Origin: Salipiger bermudensis
GTDB taxonomy: Bacteria; Pseudomonadota; Alphaproteobacteria; Rhodobacterales; Rhodobacteraceae
Length of the DNA stretch: 64,000 nucleotides
Assembly: GCF_020171625.1 (NCBI RefSeq)
Contig: NZ_JAIUZY010000011.1
Span: forward strand, 62,001-126,000
Direction: 5' to 3'
Position 1 is the first letter of the stretch, and the number at the start of each line of letters is the position of its first letter. The notes below the pieces were generated by a model that was given only the letters and a program-made list of their open reading frames with translations, was not told where the DNA came from and searched no databases. The position numbers and the translations under genes are program-made. This document shows positions 25,374-34,383 of this stretch, piece by piece.

Positions 25374-27317
25374 CTAGGCGACCGGCAGCCAGACGGTGAA
25401 CACCGCCCCTCCCTCCGGCGCGTTGCCCGCGGTGATGATCCCGCCCGCGCCCTGCACGATGCTTTGTGAGATCGACAGGCCGAGCCCGGTGCCCTCGCCG
25501 CGGCGCGTCGTGAAGAACGGATCGAAGAGCGATCCGAGAGCCTCTTCGGCGATCCCCGGCCCGCTGTCGCGCACCGTCAGCACGACCCCCGCGACGCCCT
25601 CGCGGGTCTCTTCGCCAAGGCTCAGCCAGAGACGTCCGCGCCCGCTCATCGCCTGCGCGGCGTTGAGGATCAGGTTGATCGCCACCTGCTGCATCTCGCC
25701 GGCATCGATCGCCACGGGCGGCAGCTCCGGCAGATCGGTGAGCACCTCGATGGCGCCCTTGCTCAGCGCGTGGTCGACCAGCATCAGCGAGTCCTCCACC
25801 ACCGGCGCCAGAGCCACCGTCTCGGCGCAGTCGGAATAGTCGGAGGGCTGCGCGAATTTCAGCAGCTTGCCGACGATCGCTTCCATCCGCATCACCTGCC
25901 GGTCGATCAGCGTGAGCTCGGTCTCGACCCGGGCCGCCTCGGCGCCCAGCTCCATGCGGATCACGTCGACATTGCCCTGGATGACCGCCATCGGGTTGTT
26001 GATCTCATGCGCGACCCCGGCGGTGATCTCGCCGATGGCGGCGAGCTTCTCGCTCATCACCAGCTGCCGGAAAGTCTGTTCGAGCTTGGCATTGGCCTCG
26101 CGCAGTTCGGCGGTGCGTGTGTCGACCCGGTCCTCCAGCTCTTCGGCCCAGGCGCGCAGCTTGAGGTCGCGGTCCTGTACCTGGTCGAGCAGATCGTCGA
26201 GATGCCCCGCCACCTGCCCGATCTCGTCGCGCGCGCCGACCGGACCGATGCGCGCCGCGAGGTTGCCGCGCCCGACGCGGCGCATGGTCTGGGTCATGCG
26301 CTCGAGCGGCGCGAAGATGCCCTTGGCCAGCCACAGGAAGACCGGCGCCGAGAGCAGCAGGACCGCCGCGAAGGCCGCCATCATCCAGAGGTAGGCATCC
26401 CGCTTGGCCTGCGTGAAGGGCGCCTCCAGCATCCCCACGTAAAGCATCCCCACCCGCTCGCCGAAGCTGTCGGTCAGGGGCAGGTAGCCCGAGATATACC
26501 AGTCGTTGACGACAAACGCCCGGTCGAGCCAGGTCTGCCCCTCGTCGAGCACCACCTTCCGCACCGAGGCGGAGACCCGCGTGCCGAGCGCCCGCACGTC
26601 CTCGAACAGCCGCACGTTGGTCGAGATCCGCACGTCGTCGAGAAACAACGTCGCGGTGCCCTGCCGCGTGCCGCCGGTGACCGGGTTGAGATAGACCAGC
26701 GCGTTGATGGCGTCGATGAAGCCGAGATTGCCGTTGAGCAGGATGCCCCCGACCAGCACGCCCTCGTGCCCCGGAAGCCGCACCGGGCTGGCGGCGTGCA
26801 CCACCATGCCGCGATCCTCGACCTGCCGGTCGGTGGGCACCGCGGCGGTTGTCTCGATCAGGTCGATGCGGGCGCGGGTCTCGAGATCCCCCGGCAGCGC
26901 CGCCAGCATCTCGGAGGGGAAGATGTCGATGGCGGTCCGGGCACGGCCCTGCCGGGCGGCCTCGATCACCGGCCAGCGCGCGCCTGCGGTGTCGTCGTTG
27001 CCGGACGGCAGGAAATAGAGGAAGTCGAGCCCGAGCTCGCGGCGCTTGGCATCGAGAAACCGCGCATCCGGCCCGTCGCCCTCAAGCGCTGCATCGAAGG
27101 CCAGCGACTCGGCCACGCCGGTCAGTTCCTCGCCGGTGCGGGTCATCAACTGCGACAGGTACTGTTCGGCGATGCGCAGGTCGCTTTGCACGTTCGCGGC
27201 AAGAACCTTGTCGTAATCGCCGGTCCAGCGCGTCATGCCGAGCAGAAGCAGCAGCGGCATCAGCAGCACCAGCGGCGCCAGCGCGAGGATCAGCAGGCGC
27301 AGGCGAACGGTGGTCAT
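25374..27317 (-). CDS. Membrane sensor histidine kinase (NtrB/DctB-like)
   Basis: A 647-aa kinase: membrane segment 1 (residues 8-28), a periplasmic Cache-like sensing domain of about 270 residues, membrane segment 2 (about 312-332), HAMP linker, a short coiled coil (380-415), HisKA with AHEINNP (phospho-acceptor H437), and an ATPase domain with NLILNAAQA, DSGPGI and GTGLGLSIS. No receiver is adjacent. The closest candidate partner is the NtrC-like regulator at 40746-42110 at the far end of the formate dehydrogenase genes. The signal is unknown; formate or an electron-chain state would fit the neighbourhood. Confidence 0.9.
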   Translation of the reverse strand: MTTVRLRLLILALAPLVLLMPLLLLLGMTRWTGDYDKVLAANVQSDLRIAEQYLSQLMTRTGEELTGVAESLAFDAALEGDGPDARFLDAKRRELGLDFLYFLPSGNDDTAGARWPVIEAARQGRARTAIDIFPSEMLAALPGDLETRARIDLIETTAAVPTDRQVEDRGMVVHAASPVRLPGHEGVLVGGILLNGNLGFIDAINALVYLNPVTGGTRQGTATLFLDDVRISTNVRLFEDVRALGTRVSASVRKVVLDEGQTWLDRAFVVNDWYISGYLPLTDSFGERVGMLYVGMLEAPFTQAKRDAYLWMMAAFAAVLLLSAPVFLWLAKGIFAPLERMTQTMRRVGRGNLAARIGPVGARDEIGQVAGHLDDLLDQVQDRDLKLRAWAEELEDRVDTRTAELREANAKLEQTFRQLVMSEKLAAIGEITAGVAHEINNPMAVIQGNVDVIRMELGAEAARVETELTLIDRQVMRMEAIVGKLLKFAQPSDYSDCAETVALAPVVEDSLMLVDHALSKGAIEVLTDLPELPPVAIDAGEMQQVAINLILNAAQAMSGRGRLWLSLGEETREGVAGVVLTVRDSGPGIAEEALGSLFDPFFTTRRGEGTGLGLSISQSIVQGAGGIITAGNAPEGGAVFTVWLPVA

Positions 27318-27395
27318 CGGGCAGCGATCCTCGGGCGGGTCCTGAAGCTCATCGGGGCCGAGCCTAGCACGGCCCCGTCGCGCGGTCAGCGCGGA

Positions 27396-27890
27396 TCAGT
27401 GATGATGCGGCTCATCGTCGAGCGAGCCGTGGATGGCGAACTGCTCAAGCCCGGCGTCGCTCGATTCAATCACCCGGTAGGCCTCGCGCACGCCGGACCC
27501 GGTGAGCTCGCGCGCCACGGTCAGCAGGGTGTTGGGCGCGTGATCCTCGCAAAGCTCGATCATCTGGCCGATCTCCTCCTGCGCCACGGGTCGGGCGGCC
27601 TCGGCGGAGGGGGCGCCGTAATAGGTGACGAAGTGCTCTGCCAGTAGGTCGGTCAGCGCCTCGCGCTCGGCCGGCTCCAGTGCGGTGACGGCCACGAAAG
27701 TCGCGCGGCCAAAGGTCTCGAGCCCGAGCCAGCCATTGGCAAAGGCCTGCCGCGGCTTGCCGGTCAGGTCGCCCTCGGTCCAGTTGGAGAACTCGAACCC
27801 GCCCGAGATGCACCACTCGCCGGTGCGGGCGGGCGAGGCATAGACGCGCGTGTCGCTCTCGTCGAAATGGATGGCGCGGGCAAGCTTCAT
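27396..27890 (-). CDS. DUF6505 family protein
   Basis: A 164-aa cytoplasmic protein starting MKLARAIHFDESDTRVY and ending in a His-rich tail (DDEPHHH). I recognise it as the DUF6505 family that recurs in Rhodobacterales formate dehydrogenase loci; function unknown. Its ATG overlaps the stop of the ligase-like gene upstream (ATGA). Confidence 0.7.
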   Translation of the reverse strand: MKLARAIHFDESDTRVYASPARTGEWCISGGFEFSNWTEGDLTGKPRQAFANGWLGLETFGRATFVAVTALEPAEREALTDLLAEHFVTYYGAPSAEAARPVAQEEIGQMIELCEDHAPNTLLTVARELTGSGVREAYRVIESSDAGLEQFAIHGSLDDEPHHH

Positions 27891-28597
27891 GGGGCGGGCT
27901 CCAGAACGGTCGTCAGCGGAATGAGATGGGTGGTCTCGCCGTCACGCAGCAACATGCCGAAATCCTCGTCGACGCCGAGGAAGGTGCCGGTGCGGCCGTC
28001 GCGGGTAATCTCTTCGCCCATGTCCTGCGCCAGACCGCGCCACTCGGAATGCAGCGCGCGGCTGCCCTCGTCATCCCAGCGGTTGATCCAGTTGAGGCTG
28101 TGCCGTGCCCAGGCCTCGATCAGGGCGTGCGGCGCAACCTCGGCGCAGCCCTCGGCATAGAGCGAGGTCTGGTCGGGCGTATCGCCGGGGCGGTCGCTGG
28201 CGGGGATCAGCGGCAGGGTGAAGCCGATGACCAGCCAGTCGGGCACTTGGGCCGGGTCGGTGGTGGACGCCATCGCCCGGAAGCGTCCGCAGGCGGCACC
28301 GTTGACGCGGATGCCGCCATCCCAGTCGAGATGCACCGCGACCTCGGGCGGGGCCAGCACGCCAAGCGCGTTCTGGAACCCCACACCGCAGAGCGGCAGC
28401 ATCGCCATGGCCTGCGCCAGCGGCACCTCGGGGGCGAAGACCAGCGCCGCCTGCGCCACGCTGGCGCTGACGCGATGGGCTACGAGGCCCGCGTCGCAGC
28501 CCAGCAGCGCCCGCTGGCAGGCGTGGTCGAAGGCATCGGTCGACACCGCCTCGCCCCAGAGCAGCGGCGGAAAGGCCAGTGCCTCGGCCTCGCTCAT
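27887..28597 (-). CDS. Biotin/lipoate-protein-ligase-like protein (DUF4444-type)
   Basis: A 236-aa protein with a ligase-like core (LLWGEAVSTDAF, AMLPLCGVGFQNALGVLAPPEVAVHLDWDGGIRVNG near residues 68-105) and a C-terminal GTFLGVDEDFGMLLR segment typical of the DUF4444 extension. The classic KxGG biotinyl-lysine site is not evident, so whether it biotinylates or lipoylates anything is doubtful. It overlaps both neighbours by 4 nt (mrp upstream, DUF6505 downstream). Confidence 0.68.
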   Translation of the reverse strand: MSEAEALAFPPLLWGEAVSTDAFDHACQRALLGCDAGLVAHRVSASVAQAALVFAPEVPLAQAMAMLPLCGVGFQNALGVLAPPEVAVHLDWDGGIRVNGAACGRFRAMASTTDPAQVPDWLVIGFTLPLIPASDRPGDTPDQTSLYAEGCAEVAPHALIEAWARHSLNWINRWDDEGSRALHSEWRGLAQDMGEEITRDGRTGTFLGVDEDFGMLLRDGETTHLIPLTTVLEPAP

Positions 28598-29658
28598 GCC
28601 ACCCCCTTCGCCACCAGCGCGGCGGCGACATCGTGAAACGCCTTGGCCTGCCCGCTGTCGGGCTGGCTCACCACGATCGGCGCGCCGCCGTCGGAGGCGA
28701 GGCGGATCTGCAGGTCGAGCGGGATCTCGGCGAGAAGCGGCACGCCGAGCTTGGCCGCCTCGGAGGCGACGCCGCCATGGCCGAAGACATGCTCCTCGTG
28801 GCCGCAGGCCGAGCAGATATGCGTCGACATGTTCTCGATCATGCCGAGCAGAGGCACGTTGAGCTGCTTGAACATGTCGATGCCCTTGCGCGCATCCAGA
28901 AGCGCCACGTCCTGCGGCGTCGAGACCACGATGGCCCCGTCGACCTGCGCCTTCTGGCTCAGCGTCATCTGCACGTCGCCGGTGCCGGGCGGCAGGTCGA
29001 CCAGAAGCACGTCGAGCGCGCCCCACTGCACCTGCATCATCATCTGCTGCAGCGCGCCCATCAGCATCGGTCCGCGCCAGACCACCGCCTGATCGTCATT
29101 GGTCATCAGGCCGATCGACATCATCGTGACGCCGTGATTGCGCAGCGGCAGGATGGTCTTGCCGTCGGGGCTCGCCGGGCGGCCCGAGACGCCGAGCATC
29201 CGCGGCTGGCTCGGCCCGTAGACATCGGCATCGAGCAGACCCACGCGGCGGCCCTGCTGCGCCAGCGCACAGGCGAGGTTCGACGACACGGTCGACTTGC
29301 CGACCCCGCCCTTGCCGCTGGCAATGGCGATGATGTGGTTGACGCCGGGGATCTTCTGCGGCCCCTGCGGCTCGGCCTTGCGGGTGCGCAGCTCCGGCGG
29401 CGCCTTCTCGGTGTGGCCGGTCATCACGATCGACACGCCGGTGACACCCTCGGTGGCCTTCAGCGCGGCCTCGGCCTCGTCCTTGATCTTGGTGTAGGCG
29501 GTGCTGGCGCTCGGCGGGATCTCCATGACGAAGCGCACGGCGCCGGCCTCGTCGACGTTCAGCGCGCGGACCACGCCGCTCGACAGGATATCGCCGCCCG
29601 CGACCGGGTCGGCGATGTTCTTCAGGACGGTCTGAACCGTCTCTCTGCTGGCTGGCAA
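28594..29658 (-). CDS. mrp: Mrp/ApbC-type P-loop Fe-S carrier protein
   Basis: A 354-aa protein with an N-terminal MIP18-like (DUF59) domain, deviant Walker A GKGGVGKST (residues 115-123), DADVYGPSQPRMLG, DLPPGTGD and a C-terminal CSAC pair (C282, C285) that binds a bridging [4Fe-4S] cluster. It delivers clusters to apoproteins. In this locus the obvious clients are FdhA, FdhB and the polyferredoxin. Confidence 0.93.
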   Translation of the reverse strand: MPASRETVQTVLKNIADPVAGGDILSSGVVRALNVDEAGAVRFVMEIPPSASTAYTKIKDEAEAALKATEGVTGVSIVMTGHTEKAPPELRTRKAEPQGPQKIPGVNHIIAIASGKGGVGKSTVSSNLACALAQQGRRVGLLDADVYGPSQPRMLGVSGRPASPDGKTILPLRNHGVTMMSIGLMTNDDQAVVWRGPMLMGALQQMMMQVQWGALDVLLVDLPPGTGDVQMTLSQKAQVDGAIVVSTPQDVALLDARKGIDMFKQLNVPLLGMIENMSTHICSACGHEEHVFGHGGVASEAAKLGVPLLAEIPLDLQIRLASDGGAPIVVSQPDSGQAKAFHDVAAALVAKGVA

Positions 29659-29661
29659 GGT

Positions 29662-29853
29662 TTACTCCTGTCCCTTGATCTCGCCGTCGACCTCGTGGGT
29701 CAGACCAAGCTCTTCGATGGTCACCACCGCCTTCACCTTGAAGGTCTTGCCGGCAGTGTCCTGCTCGCGCATGGCCTCTTCGATGGCCTGCTGCGAGGTG
29801 ACGCCCACCTGCTTGAGGAACTTGCGCATGGACATGTTGAAATCGTCGCTCAT
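29662..29853 (-). CDS. DUF6494 small protein
   Basis: A 63-aa protein (MSDDFNMSMRKFLKQVGVTS...), charged and helical at the N-terminus with a C-terminal beta-rich half (KVKAVVTIEELGLTHEVDGEI). I place it in DUF6494, a small family of these loci; no function is known. It lies between mrp (3-nt gap) and the polyferredoxin (23-nt gap). Confidence 0.68.
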   Translation of the reverse strand: MSDDFNMSMRKFLKQVGVTSQQAIEEAMREQDTAGKTFKVKAVVTIEELGLTHEVDGEIKGQE

Positions 29854-29876
29854 ATCGGCCTCCCGTTGTGGCGCAC

Positions 29877-31826
29877 TCAGTGGTCGCGCCGCTTGCTGAG
29901 ATAATCGTCCGTGGTGCGCGGACGCCGCGGCTCGCCCACCGCGAAGGGGTTGTTGTGGGAATGATACTGCGCGTTGACGCGACAGTCGTCACACATCTGG
30001 ATCATCCGCAGCTTGTCGCCGTCGAACATCGGATGGGCCTGAAGCTTTTCGGTGATCCGGTCAATGGTCGATTTCACCCCGAAGAGCGTGCCGCACTCGA
30101 CGCAGGCGAAGGGCTCTTCCTCGTTGAGCACCTTCTGGTCGAAGGCCTCGTCGGTGAGCAGCAGCCGCGGCTCGTAGGCGATGGCGTCCTCGGGGCAGAC
30201 ATTGGCGCAGAGCCCGCATTGCAGGCAGGCATCCTCCTGGAAGCGCAGCTGCGGCAGATCCGGGTTGTCGCCAAGCGCGCCCGAGGGGCAGAGCGAGACG
30301 CAGGACAGGCACAGCGTGCAGGCGTCCTGATCCACCAGCACCGCACCGTAGGGCGCGCCTTCGGGCAGCGCGAGGCTTTCGGCCTCGGGATGCAGGGCGC
30401 GCGCCGCCTGCCGGGTGATCTGGCGCCTTGTGCCCAGCGGGCGCACCGGCGTGGCGACCGGCGCGGGGGTCTCTTCGCCGTAAAGCGCCGCCGACATGGC
30501 GTCGGGGTCGGGCGTGTCGAGCAGCCTGACCTTGCCCCCGCCGCTGATCGCGTTCGAGAGCGCCACCTGCGTCTCGAGCGCCGGCAGATCGGCGCCCGGT
30601 CCGGGCAGCAGCGTCACCGAGGCGAAGCCCGCGGCAAGCGCCGCGACCGTCTCGGCATGGCCGAAGGCGCCGATGGCGCGGATCTCGAACGGGATCACGT
30701 CCGCCGGCAGCCCGTCGCCGTGGCGGGCCGACAGCCGGACCATCTCGGCCCCGTGGGCGTCGTGCACCAGAAGGCGCGGCGCGGTCCCTCCGGCCTCGAG
30801 ATAGGTCTTGGCCAGCGTCTGCACCCGGCGGAAGGTCAGGTCCACCGGCGGCGCGTCGTAGCTGATCGCGCCCGAGGGACAGGCCGAGGAACAGGCGCCA
30901 CACCCGGCGCAGATCATCGGATCGACGCTCACGTGCTCGCCATCGGGCGAGATCGCGCCGGTCGGGCAGAGATCGAGGCAGGCGGTGCAGCCGACCTGCC
31001 CGGCCCGGCTATGGGCGCAGAGCAGCGGCTCGGTGCGCACGTAGAGCGGCTTTTCAAAGGTGCCCACGAGATGCGAGGCCGCCATCACCGCCGCGGCCAC
31101 CGCCTGCGGGCGGCCCGGATCGGCGCGCAGGTAGCCTTCGCGCTTCTCATGGGCCGGGAACAGCGGCGCGTCGCGGCGCAGATCGAGGATCACGTCGCAC
31201 TCCGAGAGGCCGCCGTCGCGCGGCTCGGTCAGGGTAAAGCTGCCGCGCCCGCCCGGCTCGATCATGCGCAGCGCGTCGATGGTCACGCGGAACTGGCCGA
31301 GCGCGCCCTGCGCTTTGCGCAGCCGCCCCGTCACCACGTCATAGGCGCGGGTATCGGGCAGGTCGTCGACGCTTTCTAGCAGCACCGTGACGCCCAGATG
31401 CGGCGCGAGCTGCGCCGCCGCCTCGAGCGCCACACCCGGCGCGCCGAGGATCAGGCACAGACCCTCCGAGATCACGTCGAGCGATTTCTCCGGCGCCGCG
31501 GGTAGCATCGCCTCCGCCGCCAATGCGGACATTTTGGGTAGTTTGGACGCCTCGTCTGCGCTCCACCCGGCCCGGTCGCGCAGGTCGAGGAGCGGCGCGG
31601 GCTCGAGCTCGAGTTCCGCGGCAAGCGCCTCGAAGGTGCGGGACTCCTGGGTGCAGCAGAGCACGACATTACCTTGCGTCAACCCCTTTGCCGCAAGCTC
31701 GATCTGGGTGGTGCAGAGCGCCTTGCAAGGGGGGGTCACCTCGAATCCCGTGGCCTCGGACAACGCCTTGGCGTCGATCGACTGGGAGCCCAAGCAATCG
31801 CATGTTATCAAGGTCTTGGTCATCAT
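29877..31826 (-). CDS. Polyferredoxin-like 4Fe-4S accessory protein of the formate dehydrogenase locus
   Basis: A 648-649-aa protein (MTKTL start at 31823 or MMTKTL at 31826). It carries four ferredoxin-type motifs (CTACLDLCPTGA, CAGCGACSSACPSGA, CTLCLSCVSLCPSGA, CLQCGLCANVCPEDA), an N-terminal CDCLGSQSI/CTTQIE region and two further CxxC pairs (CVECG, CDDC) near the C-terminus. No signal peptide or membrane segment, so it is a cytoplasmic electron carrier or cluster scaffold. Proteins of this type accompany DUF3305/DUF3306 formate dehydrogenases. It heads a leftward operon divergent from the fdh genes. Confidence 0.85.
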   Translation of the reverse strand: MMTKTLITCDCLGSQSIDAKALSEATGFEVTPPCKALCTTQIELAAKGLTQGNVVLCCTQESRTFEALAAELELEPAPLLDLRDRAGWSADEASKLPKMSALAAEAMLPAAPEKSLDVISEGLCLILGAPGVALEAAAQLAPHLGVTVLLESVDDLPDTRAYDVVTGRLRKAQGALGQFRVTIDALRMIEPGGRGSFTLTEPRDGGLSECDVILDLRRDAPLFPAHEKREGYLRADPGRPQAVAAAVMAASHLVGTFEKPLYVRTEPLLCAHSRAGQVGCTACLDLCPTGAISPDGEHVSVDPMICAGCGACSSACPSGAISYDAPPVDLTFRRVQTLAKTYLEAGGTAPRLLVHDAHGAEMVRLSARHGDGLPADVIPFEIRAIGAFGHAETVAALAAGFASVTLLPGPGADLPALETQVALSNAISGGGKVRLLDTPDPDAMSAALYGEETPAPVATPVRPLGTRRQITRQAARALHPEAESLALPEGAPYGAVLVDQDACTLCLSCVSLCPSGALGDNPDLPQLRFQEDACLQCGLCANVCPEDAIAYEPRLLLTDEAFDQKVLNEEEPFACVECGTLFGVKSTIDRITEKLQAHPMFDGDKLRMIQMCDDCRVNAQYHSHNNPFAVGEPRRPRTTDDYLSKRRDH

Positions 31827-32167
31827 GTCCTTCCTGATGGGCGCGGCGTTTTCCGGCCCCTCATCGCGCGGTTCGCCCGTTAGCTACCCTCGATTCGCCG
31901 CGCGGCTCAACTCAAATCCCCGCGCGGAATTCCGCCAACGCTGCGCGGCCGGGCGGCTGCCTCGCAAGGGTGATTCGGATGCTGCGCCGCGGCACCTTTC
32001 CCAAGAAAAACACTCGGATTGGACAGTCTGTCCCTGCACGCCGACCACCCCTGCCCCACCTGCCCAAATTGTCCCGGAACGAACAAAGAATACCGCCGTG
32101 CACCGATTGCCCCTTTCGCGAGGCACGCCACGTGCTTCAATCAGGACGGAGGAGAAGAAGGTTCATC
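31827..32167. other. Divergent control region of the formate dehydrogenase locus
   Basis: About 340 bp separate the polyferredoxin gene (leftward) from DUF3305 (rightward). It contains the palindrome GGACAG-T-CTGTCC at 32021-32033 and a nearby TTGTCC half. No convincing -24/-12 (sigma-54) element was found. No credible small gene is seen. Confidence 0.5.
32021..32033. promoter_or_regulatory. Perfect 13-bp palindrome, candidate operator
   Basis: GGACAG (32021-32026) and CTGTCC (32028-32033) flank a single T. It lies 135 bp before the DUF3305 start and 195 bp before the polyferredoxin start, a fitting position for the response regulator encoded at 40746. It was not seen elsewhere in the window. 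Confidence 0.5.
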
Positions 32168-32731
32168 GTGACTGCGTACCCGAGTAATGACCAATACATG
32201 CCCGTGGGTGTCGTGCTGCGCCGCACGCCCGGGGTCACTCGCTGGGCGAAGTACGCTTGGCGGGCGGTCGCCGTGCTGCCGGGCGCCGGCGAGGCCAACT
32301 GGCGCGAGCTGCGCCGCGAAGGCGAGGCGGTCGAGTACCACGCCGCGACCCTTTCGCTGGAGCTCTACCGCGCCGAGACCGAGGCCTACCTGCACGGCAT
32401 CACCGCCCGCGAGCCCAGCATCTATGTCGTGATGCGCAAGATCATCGGAGAGCACCCGTTCGAGATCGTCCTCGTCACCGCGTCACCCTACGAGGCGCAG
32501 GATTACTGCGACAGCGGTGAGGACGTGGTCGAGAAGGTGCCGATGCCGCAAGGCCTTCTGGCCTGGGTCGGCGATTTCGTCGAGCGTCACCACGAGGACG
32601 AGGAATTCGTCAAGCGCCGCCGCAAGAACGCCAAGGTCGACGGCGCGCAGGACGGGATCGGCGATCCGCGCATCGTCAAGCCGGCCGACATCTACGCCTC
32701 GCCCTCGCTGAAACGGGGGCGGCTGCAATGA
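32168..32731 (+). CDS. DUF3305 formate dehydrogenase accessory protein
   Basis: A 187-aa cytoplasmic protein with the DUF3305 opening (MPVGVVLRRTPGVTRWAKYAWRAVAVLP) and LELYRAETEAYLHG in the middle. It always travels with DUF3306 and a formate dehydrogenase; the biochemical role is unknown. The start is a GTG at 32168 with AGAAGG 6 nt upstream; the earlier frame into the intergenic region has no support. Overlaps DUF3306 by 4 nt. Confidence 0.85.
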   Translation: MTAYPSNDQYMPVGVVLRRTPGVTRWAKYAWRAVAVLPGAGEANWRELRREGEAVEYHAATLSLELYRAETEAYLHGITAREPSIYVVMRKIIGEHPFEIVLVTASPYEAQDYCDSGEDVVEKVPMPQGLLAWVGDFVERHHEDEEFVKRRRKNAKVDGAQDGIGDPRIVKPADIYASPSLKRGRLQ

Positions 32732-33369
32732 GAGATTTTTGGTCCCGCAGGAAGGCCGCCGTCGAGGCCGAGCAGAAGGCCGAGGCCGATGCCCGGCTCG
32801 AGACGCAGCGCGCCGAGCAGGAAGCCCAGCTCGCCGAGCGCAGCGACGAGGAGCTGCTCGCCGAGGCCGGCCTGCCACTGCCCGAAGACGTCACCGACGG
32901 CGAGATGGTGCAGAAGTTCCTCAGGTCGCAACTGCCCCGGCGGCTGAAGAACCGCGCCCTGCGGACGCTGTGGCGCTCGAACCCGGTGCTGGCCTGCCTC
33001 GACGGTCTGAACGATTACGACACCGACTTCACCTTCGTCACCCCGGCGGCGGACTTCAAGACGACCTATCAGGTCGGCAAGGGCCTGCTGGCGCATCTCG
33101 AGTACGTCGCCAAGGGGGCAGCCGCGGACGAGGCGGCAGAGCCCTCGCCCGAAGAAGCCGCGGTGCTTGCCGCCGAGACCACCTCGCTGCGCGCGCCCGA
33201 AACGCTGGGCCCCACCCGCGAGGCGCAGCCCGAGATCCCGCCGCTCGAGGTGCCTGCCGCCGAGACCGCGGCGCCCGAGATCGCCCAAATCGACACCCCT
33301 CCCGAAGAGGAAGATAGCGTGCTCCCGGCCACCGCCCGCCGCATGCGCTTCCACTTCGAGGCCAGCTGA
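32728..33369 (+). CDS. DUF3306 formate dehydrogenase accessory protein
   Basis: A 213-aa acidic protein. Residues 1-115 hold the DUF3306 core (FWSRRKAAVEAEQ at the start, LPLPEDVTDG, LPRRLKNRALRTLWRSNPVLACLDGLNDYDTDFT). The rest is a low-complexity Ala/Glu/Pro tail ending ARRMRFHFEA. Overlaps DUF3305 by 4 nt and the chaperone gene by 1 nt (TGATG). Confidence 0.85.
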   Translation: MRDFWSRRKAAVEAEQKAEADARLETQRAEQEAQLAERSDEELLAEAGLPLPEDVTDGEMVQKFLRSQLPRRLKNRALRTLWRSNPVLACLDGLNDYDTDFTFVTPAADFKTTYQVGKGLLAHLEYVAKGAAADEAAEPSPEEAAVLAAETTSLRAPETLGPTREAQPEIPPLEVPAAETAAPEIAQIDTPPEEEDSVLPATARRMRFHFEAS

Positions 33370-34016
33370 TGACGGACCCGACCACCATGAGTGCAGCCCC
33401 CGACCTGACCACAGATGCGAAACCGGCCCACAGGATCGCCGAAGAGGATCGGCTGCGTGCCGATCTCTACAACTTCCTCGGCCTGATCCTGTCGCGGCCC
33501 GCCGATCAGGGCCTGATCGACCAGTGCGCCGGCCTCAGCGGCGACGCCAGCCCGGTGGGCGAGGCGGTGACCACGCTCGCCAAGGTGGCGAAGATCTCCA
33601 AGCCCGCCGCGGTCGAGAGCGAGTACAACCGCCTGTTCATCGGCCTCGGCCGGGGCGAGCTGCTGCCCTACGCGTCCTACTACCTGACCGGCTTTCTCAA
33701 CGAGAAGCCGCTGGCGCAGCTGCGTCAGGACATGACGGCGCGCGGCCTCGCCCGTGCCGAGAACGTGTTCGAACCCGAGGACAACATCGCCTCCCTGATG
33801 GAGATGATGGGCGCGATGATCGTCGGCCGCTTCGGGGTGCCCGCGACGCTGGGCCAGCAGAAGACGTTCTTCAACAAGCATATCGGCCCTTGGGCCGCGC
33901 ATTTCTTTTCGGATCTCGAGGGCGCCAAGAACTCGGTCTTCTATGCCCCGGTCGGACGTCTCGGCCGGGCCTTCATGGAGATCGAGTCCGAGGCGTTCCG
34001 GATGAGCGCGGAGTGA
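33369..34016 (+). CDS. TorD/DmsD-family chaperone
   Basis: A 215-aa all-helical protein with the TorD-type pattern: RADLYNFLGLILSRPAD near residue 30, the YNRLFIGLGRGELLPYASYYLTG loop near residue 86 and EPEDNIASLMEMM near residue 137. It binds the Tat signal and apoenzyme of a molybdoenzyme until the cofactor is in place, here FdhA. Translationally coupled to DUF3306. Confidence 0.9.
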   Translation: MTDPTTMSAAPDLTTDAKPAHRIAEEDRLRADLYNFLGLILSRPADQGLIDQCAGLSGDASPVGEAVTTLAKVAKISKPAAVESEYNRLFIGLGRGELLPYASYYLTGFLNEKPLAQLRQDMTARGLARAENVFEPEDNIASLMEMMGAMIVGRFGVPATLGQQKTFFNKHIGPWAAHFFSDLEGAKNSVFYAPVGRLGRAFMEIESEAFRMSAE

Positions 34017-34066
34017 TCCGCACCCCGGCGGGCGACCGCCACAACCAAGAGAGAGGAGGTCTCTCA

Positions 34067-34261
34067 ATGACGCGGAAAGACGATGCGGCCAAGAGCCGCC
34101 GCGACTTCCTGAAACTGGCCTCGACCGGTGCGCCGCTTGCGGCGGTTGCCGTCGCCACCACCGGCGGCACCGAGGCCGAGGCCGCCGAGCCCGACCTGGC
34201 ATCGTCCAAGATCCAGGACACCGCGCATACCCGCGCCTACTACGCCGCCGCCCGGTTCTGA
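34067..34261 (+). CDS. 64-aa twin-arginine signal peptide-bearing protein of the fdh operon
   Basis: A short protein with a complete Tat signal (SRRDFLK at residues 10-16, hydrophobic stretch, cleavage near AEA around residue 39) and only about 25 residues after it (AEPDLASSKIQDTAHTRAYYAAARF). A strong GAGAGGAGG site precedes the ATG. It is found ahead of fdhA in related loci. It may be a small periplasmic subunit or a Tat decoy for the chaperone. Confidence 0.8.
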   Translation: MTRKDDAAKSRRDFLKLASTGAPLAAVAVATTGGTEAEAAEPDLASSKIQDTAHTRAYYAAARF

Positions 34262-34383
34262 CCGGACGCCGGCTTTCCCGCCAAGGACGACTGGTTGCGT
34301 GACGCCCGACTGTCCAAGGCACATTTAACGCCAAGCAAGCGAGGCACCATGCGGGGGCCGAGCACGCAAGGGGAGTGAGAAAC

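Noticed and set aside
27887-28597. Calling the ligase-like gene a true biotin-protein ligase
   Set aside because: The overall pattern fits the superfamily, but the catalytic lysine motif is not evident, so only the fold is called.
31990-32006. Sigma-54 promoter in the fdh control region
   Set aside because: GGCAC followed by CCAAG has poor match and spacing to the -24/-12 consensus, and the nearby activator lacks GAFTGA.
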